Shown: piece after piece, positions 54,893-60,000 of the stretch
Position numbering within the stretch: the first letter of the stretch is position 1
Layout of the letters: the number at the start of each line of letters is the position of its first letter
Source: Owenia fusiformis
Lineage: Eukaryota; Annelida; Polychaeta; Sabellida; Oweniidae
Reading direction: 5' to 3'
Assembly: GCA_903813345.2 (NCBI GenBank)
Contig: CAIIXF020000011.1
Coordinates: 9,584,842 to 9,644,841 of the forward strand
Length of the DNA stretch: 60,000 nucleotides
The notes under the pieces: generated by a model
Databases searched by the model: none
Seen by the model: the letters and a program-made list of their open reading frames with translations, nothing else
What the model was told of the DNA's origin: nothing
Translations under genes and position numbers: made by a program

Positions 54893-55438
54893 GTAAGTAC
54901 TGAAGTTTTATTTTCAAATTTACAGTATTTCAGATTTGCCTTTAGCATGGGGTTGATCAGCCCAATAGAATCTGAGCCACAAACTGGAAGCCATGAAACC
55001 AACTGGAATGGAAAATGCTGTCTGGAAAATCATCCATCCCCTGGAAGAGGAGTCACCCTCATAAAGATGCAGAATCATTTGAAGACGAGCCATCCACTGA
55101 AGATGAGGCAACCACTAGAATATTAGTCAGCTCCTGGAATATGAGCCATCTACCAGATTACGAGCCATTTGCAAAAAGTCAAGCCACTCATCTGAAGACA
55201 AGCTGCTCTCTGAAAGATGATCCATTCGCTGGAAGATGATCCATCCGCTGGAAGATGATCCATCCGTTGGAAGATGATCCTCCTGGTGGAAGATGATCAA
55301 ACTGCTGAAAGATGATCTCACTGGAGATTTGCATTCCCTCCCCCCCTGTTATGGAAGTGTCTTGATCACGGAAGCCTTGTTGAAAAATTGAAAATTGAAA
55401 CCATTGCTGAACTTTTCCTATTTTGTATGTACTTTCAG

Positions 55439-55625
55439 ATGCACTCCTCTTCCCCTGAAGATAAGTTTCTGTCCTTTCCTATGAGTTTATGAGAGTAACT
55501 TCAATATGCACAATCTGCCTGCAACGCCTGTTTCTACATAGGATATTGTTATTCTGGTGATGTCTGTGTGTTACTGAAGAAGCATTGCCCTGGATGGAAG
55601 ATTATCTCTAGGATGTGGGGTTCAA
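55439..55625 (+). other. Exon-like module A, unit 3
   Basis: Same boundaries as units 1 and 2. Confidence 0.4.
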
Positions 55626-55824
55626 GTAAGTACAGTATTTTTATTTCCTAATGTACAATATTTCTTCCAGATTTACCTTTAGCTTGGAGGTGGTCAGCCC
55701 ACTAGTACCTGAGCCACACACTGGAAGCCACACACTGCAAGGCAAGTCCCCCATTGGAAAGCCAAGTTCCCAGTTGAAGATGATCTATCTGGTGGAAGAT
55801 GGCAACCTTGAAGATGATCCAACT

Positions 55825-56580
55825 GCTAGAAGATGATCCACCCACTGAAAGATAATTCAACCGCTGGAAGATAATTCACCCGCTGGAAGATGAGCAACCC
55901 ACTGGAAGATGAGCAACCAACTGGAAGAAGAGCAACCAACTGGAAGAAGAGCAACCAACTGGAAGAAGAGTAACCAACTGGAAGAAGAGCAACCAACTGG
56001 AAGAAAAGCAACCAACTAAAAGAAGAGCAACCAACTAAAAGAAGAGCAACCAACTGGAAGAAGAGCAACCAACTGGAAGAAGAGCAACCAACTGGAAGAT
56101 GAACAACCAACTGGAAGATGAACAACCAACTGGAAGATGAACAACCAACTGGAAGATGAACAACCAACTGGAAGATGAACAACCAACTGGAAGATGAACA
56201 ACCAACTGGAAGATGAACAACCAACTGGAAGATGAACAACCAACTGGAAGAAGAGCAACCAACTGGAAGAAGAGCAACCAACTGGAAGAAGAGCAACCAA
56301 CTGGAAGAAGAGCAACCAACTGGAAGATGAACAACCAACTGGAAGATGAACAACCAACTGGAAGAAGAGCAACCAACTGGAATATGAACAACCAACTGGA
56401 AGATGAACAACCCACTGGAAGATGAACAACCCACTGCAAGATGAGCATTCCACTGGAAGATGATCCACCTGCTGGCAATTGAGCAACCTGCTGGAAGATG
56501 ATCCACCAGCTGAGAGATGAGCCACCCACTGGAAAATGAACAATCCCCTGGAAAATGAGCAATCCCCTGAAAGATAAGCC
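55825..56580 (+). repeat. 19-bp minisatellite, unit 3
   Basis: Longest of the three arrays, with a homogeneous run of the GAAGATGAACAACC variant at about 56095-56240, suggesting local amplification. Confidence 0.9.
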
Positions 56581-58974
56581 ATGCACTGGAAAATGAGTCG
56601 CCTCCTGGACTCCACTCCCTTAAAGATGAGCCTCATCACAAAGTTCCTGTCACCTAAGTTAAGTAATCTTGTTGAGTTATCTTAGTTATTTGGTTAAGTT
56701 ATCTTAGTTATTCAATATGGGGTCATCTACCAGCTAGACATGTTTTCCATCTATGGTTTAGGAGCGGCAGGTTTTCTCGTTAGTGGGACACCTTCCATTT
56801 TGATTGAACCGGTGGATTTTGTTGGCCGACCCATTATTCTGGAGTGAAGGAACCTGGAATCTGCTAGGAGGCTGGATGGCTAAACATGTCTTAACACTTG
56901 ATCAAGTGTTGGGAGGCCTTCCCCTGTTCATGTTTTATGTTGTCCCGATTGATTTTGAGGAATATCTAAGAATGGCATCGTTGAGCATGGGTCATTCTGA
57001 TCCATTGCATTGAGAGCTCTGGTTTACTTGGTCATACCGTTTGATGTTCCTCGTAGTACCTCCACTGTGATTCTGATGATCAGTGTCTATCAATCTCTAG
57101 ATGCATGGGTTTCAGGTATCAATTCCTTGTAAGTCCCGACCAACAGTTTCCAAGTTGGATTCTTATTGTTGAGCTTGGTTCTTTGTTTTGCCTATATTCT
57201 GATGGCTGGTGAAAGCATTCTTTACTTGCAGGTCAAAATGGTGGGTCTTGCACCCACCAGGAGGAGGTATTCTGAATTTTCTTTCTTCAATGCATGCTGT
57301 GGTGCCGGCATGCATTGGGTCGTTCTGGAGGGGTATCGTTGAGCTCTGGTGAAGGTCCACTCATTTTTACTTGCTCGTATTGTAATGTTAGTAGTTAGCT
57401 ATGACGGATATAGTGTGATCCAGAGATCTCGTGAGGACGCAGCAAGAGTTCACTTGGATCTGTACGGAATGGCCTTGGGGTTGATACATGTTACCTTGCA
57501 CTCTTTAGGTAGGTAGACATTGCTTATCAGTGTTACAGTAAAGGTACTATTGGGAATTGACAGTGGTATGGTCTTGTATTTCATCTTTTTAATGTGATGT
57601 ATCCTAATTATGCATGGCCGAGGATGTCATTCTTGTTATTCTTCTTAATCTCTCTGGACAGCATACAGCATGAGCAGGGGGATGGTCACCCAATGTTTGA
57701 TCTTTTGTTAAGGTGTGTTGGCTTGAAAGCTTCCTAACAGATTCTATGTTCTGACATGAAAGAATAATGGAATCCACCTGGTTTTATCAAAATGGAAGTA
57801 ATGTGTGCTATATTTGGAAAATATTGTCTTCATATTTTTTTTTATAAACTCATTTTCACCTGAGATTTAACATACCTTGGTATGTTAGTCTCAGTTTTCG
57901 GATACCGATTCTCTTTTTTGGTGCGAGTTGGTAGATGATCCTAAGTTTCATCAAATCATCATCAATTTTTCAATTTGACTGTTTTTTTCTTGTTTTGAGG
58001 TCAGTGTTAATGCGACCATGTTTTGGTCCAATAAGCAATCAACCATCTAGGTATTTACGACCTAGAATCTGATTGATAAAGGCAACTTGGCAACTTTTTT
58101 GCAAATGATAATCCCTTGCATGCTTTGGAGTTAAGGTAGACAGTAAAATCATTTTCTCATTGCAGGTGTTTTGAAGAGGGTTAAAGACTGCTCCTTGCCT
58201 GAACTACAACTACTACTGTTGCATGCGGAAGTTACTAATAAATGAATTCTCTTTTCACAGGACCATACACCCACCAGAAGAATCAGCTATACAGCGCTGG
58301 AAGCAGTATTTTTTACCTAGTTAAGATGTATTACTATGTGTACATGTACCTTACTCCATCCCTCCTAATTGATTTGAATTTTTGCAATATATTTAAATCG
58401 TAATATTAACAAGTACTACAGCACCTTTTTTGTATTTCCAGCAAAGCAGGTTCTTGGCTGCAACACAAGGAACAGTGGTTCTGTTTGCATGTGTTTGGTA
58501 ATTTTCATTCTGAGACTTTGAAAACTTACCAACAAAATAGTTCTAGCTCTATCAATTTGGTCTTGATCATTTGAATACTATAATGCTAGCTTTTAAAGCA
58601 ACAATTTGAAAATTTATTCAGTAATGATATGATTTTTGTTCATAGTTTTTAGTAAACTGTACTTACTGGGCAATGATTTGATTTTTATGTCACTACAGAA
58701 GTGTTGACATAATGTTATATTCTCAAACTGATGGGTGGATGAAACTTCTTGATTGCAGTAATCAATTAGTGTTCGGCTTACTGTAACCAAGTGCATCTTT
58801 AACAAATGGCCAGTGGTGACATTTTGCATGTTCATGCATTCTCTTAAAAGTTATATGTAAATGTACTCACATCTGAAAAATGGCCATTTCAGTGAGATGG
58901 GTATATTTACTTGTTTCTTTTAAGGAAAAAAGTCAAATCATTGCTGACTTTTTTTCTTTTTTAAGTACTTTCAG

Positions 58975-59130
58975 GTCATGACAATATCTACCCTGGTTGT
59001 GGTCTTTCGAAGTGGATCAATGATTTGGGTCAGTTGTTTGCAGTGTATGTATCTACAAAGCATATTGCTACTGCCTGTACTAACAGCTGTGTGCAACTAA
59101 AGAAACGACAGGAATGTTACACCCACACAG
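58975..59130 (+). other. Exon-like module C, unit 3
   Basis: Same splice-like boundaries as units 1 and 2. Confidence 0.4.
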
Positions 59131-59547
59131 GTAAGGGTAGCTACTAGCTATAGTGAAGAGCCAATTTGGAGATAATATGTATGTTGGCTTTACATATCAA
59201 AATGAATGAATAAAAAAAAATGAATACAACTATTCATTATTATATTGGTCTTGGGGGTGGGGGGTAATTCAATGTTCAAAAACATAATTTTAATTCATGT
59301 TCTAAAAATATATAGACCACAATTCACTTCTACAGAGATACTTCTGTTCAGGCAGTTAGTTGATTTGATGATGTAAATCTTGAGCCGGGAGGGGTGAAAG
59401 GCCATGAGAGATTTACTAGAATCAATAAAAGGAATGTCTTGCATTCCCTCCTCCGCTTGTTCAGTAAGTGGCTCAATCATTTTGGCATTGTAACAACAAA
59501 TCAAAATTTAAATCATTGCTGACTTCCTATTTTATATGTACTTACAG

Positions 59548-59733
59548 ATGCATTCCTCTTACCCTGGAGGTTAAAACTTCTACCCTTTCCGGGATGTTTC
59601 AAATCGTAACTACAATAAGCACCTGGTGTCTGTTGCACCTGTATCTACATATGATGTTGTTATTCTGGTGATGTCCTTGTGCGACTGCGGTAGCTTTGTT
59701 CAAGATGAGAGAAGTCTCCAGGATCCTGTTCAA
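59548..59733 (+). other. Exon-like module B, unit 3
   Basis: Same boundaries as units 1 and 2. Confidence 0.4.
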
Positions 59734-60000
59734 GTAAGTACTGAAGTTTTATTTTCAAATTTACAGTATTTCAGATTTGCCTTTAGCATGGGGTTGATCA
59801 GCCCAATAGAATCTGAGCCACAAACTGGAAGCCATGAAACCAACTGGAATGGAAAATGCTGTCTGGAAAATCATCCATCCCCTGGAAGAGGAGTCACCCT
59901 CATAAAGATGCAGAATCATTTGAAGACGAGCCATCCACTGAAGATGAGGCAACCACTAGAATATTAGTCAGCTCCTGGAATATGAGCCATCTACCAGATT

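Larger units (their letters stand above)
50658..55421 (+). repeat. Tandem array unit 2 (4764 bp)
   Basis: Nearly identical to unit 1 except for scattered substitutions and small indels and the minisatellite, which accounts for +133 bp (7 x 19) between the unit start and the downstream landmark at 51964 compared with unit 1. Confidence 0.9.
55422..60000 (+). repeat. Tandem array unit 3, cut by the window end
   Basis: Continues past 60000. The interval from unit start to the common landmark (56804) is 76 bp (4 x 19) longer than in unit 2. The last 450 bp correspond to module B and its tail. Confidence 0.9.

Noticed and set aside
1-60000. CRISPR arrays, operons, ribosomal or transfer RNA genes
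   Set aside because: The tandem repeats have no spacer structure, the DNA is clearly metazoan, and I found no tRNA cloverleaf or rRNA sequence by eye.

Overview
This is AT-rich eukaryotic DNA, almost certainly from a marine invertebrate. That reading rests on the kinds of repeats present, and the species cannot be named from sequence alone. No intact host gene is visible. The window is a mosaic of transposable elements, foldback repeats and tandem arrays, many nested in one another.

Region 1-12.7 kb: a cluster of palindromic and foldback repeats (0.8-3.3 kb), a 28-bp minisatellite (2816-2977), a diverged inverted pair (about 3.44-4.0 and 7.32-7.86 kb) enclosing further foldbacks, then a long stretch where nothing is recognisable. 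Region 12.7-21.9 kb: a minus-strand non-LTR retrotransposon (LINE-A). It has an ORF1 remnant, an endonuclease split in two, a reverse transcriptase with a YADD box and a C-terminal domain after a stop codon. Its endonuclease is interrupted by a 3.9-kb element with roughly 1-kb inverted arms. Dropping that element and one copy of a 3-bp duplication restores the endonuclease frame. Region 21.9-26.3 kb: hAT-like ends, a Tc1/mariner-like non-autonomous element, a small MITE, and at 25.7 kb a broken first exon resembling the N-terminus of Crypton-derived (DUF3504/KIAA1958-type) proteins, preceded by a TATA box.

Region 26.5-30.1 kb: an apparently intact minus-strand LINE (LINE-B, CR1-like). Its single protein of about 1139 residues has, in order, a signal peptide, a second hydrophobic stretch ending in a 2A-like GDIHPNPGP motif, a PHD finger, an AP-type endonuclease and a reverse transcriptase. 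This is the only complete protein-coding gene found. Region 31-46 kb: more non-autonomous DNA elements with readable target-site duplications (TA, TTAA and two with 5 bp), a two-copy composite array (39.1-42.5 kb), and ATGGCC-type and 150-bp tandem repeats.

Region 46.03-60 kb: a head-to-tail array of a unit of about 4.6-4.8 kb, nearly identical between copies and running off the window end. Each unit carries a 19-bp minisatellite, and the unit lengths differ mainly by whole 19-bp steps (+7, then +4). Each unit also holds at least three diverged exon-like modules (C, B, A) with similar 3' splice-site contexts but no conserved reading frame. The best candidates for something undescribed are this array with its splice-like modules, the LINE-B signal-peptide/2A/PHD arrangement, and the pair of foldback elements with CACA ends and 5-bp duplications.
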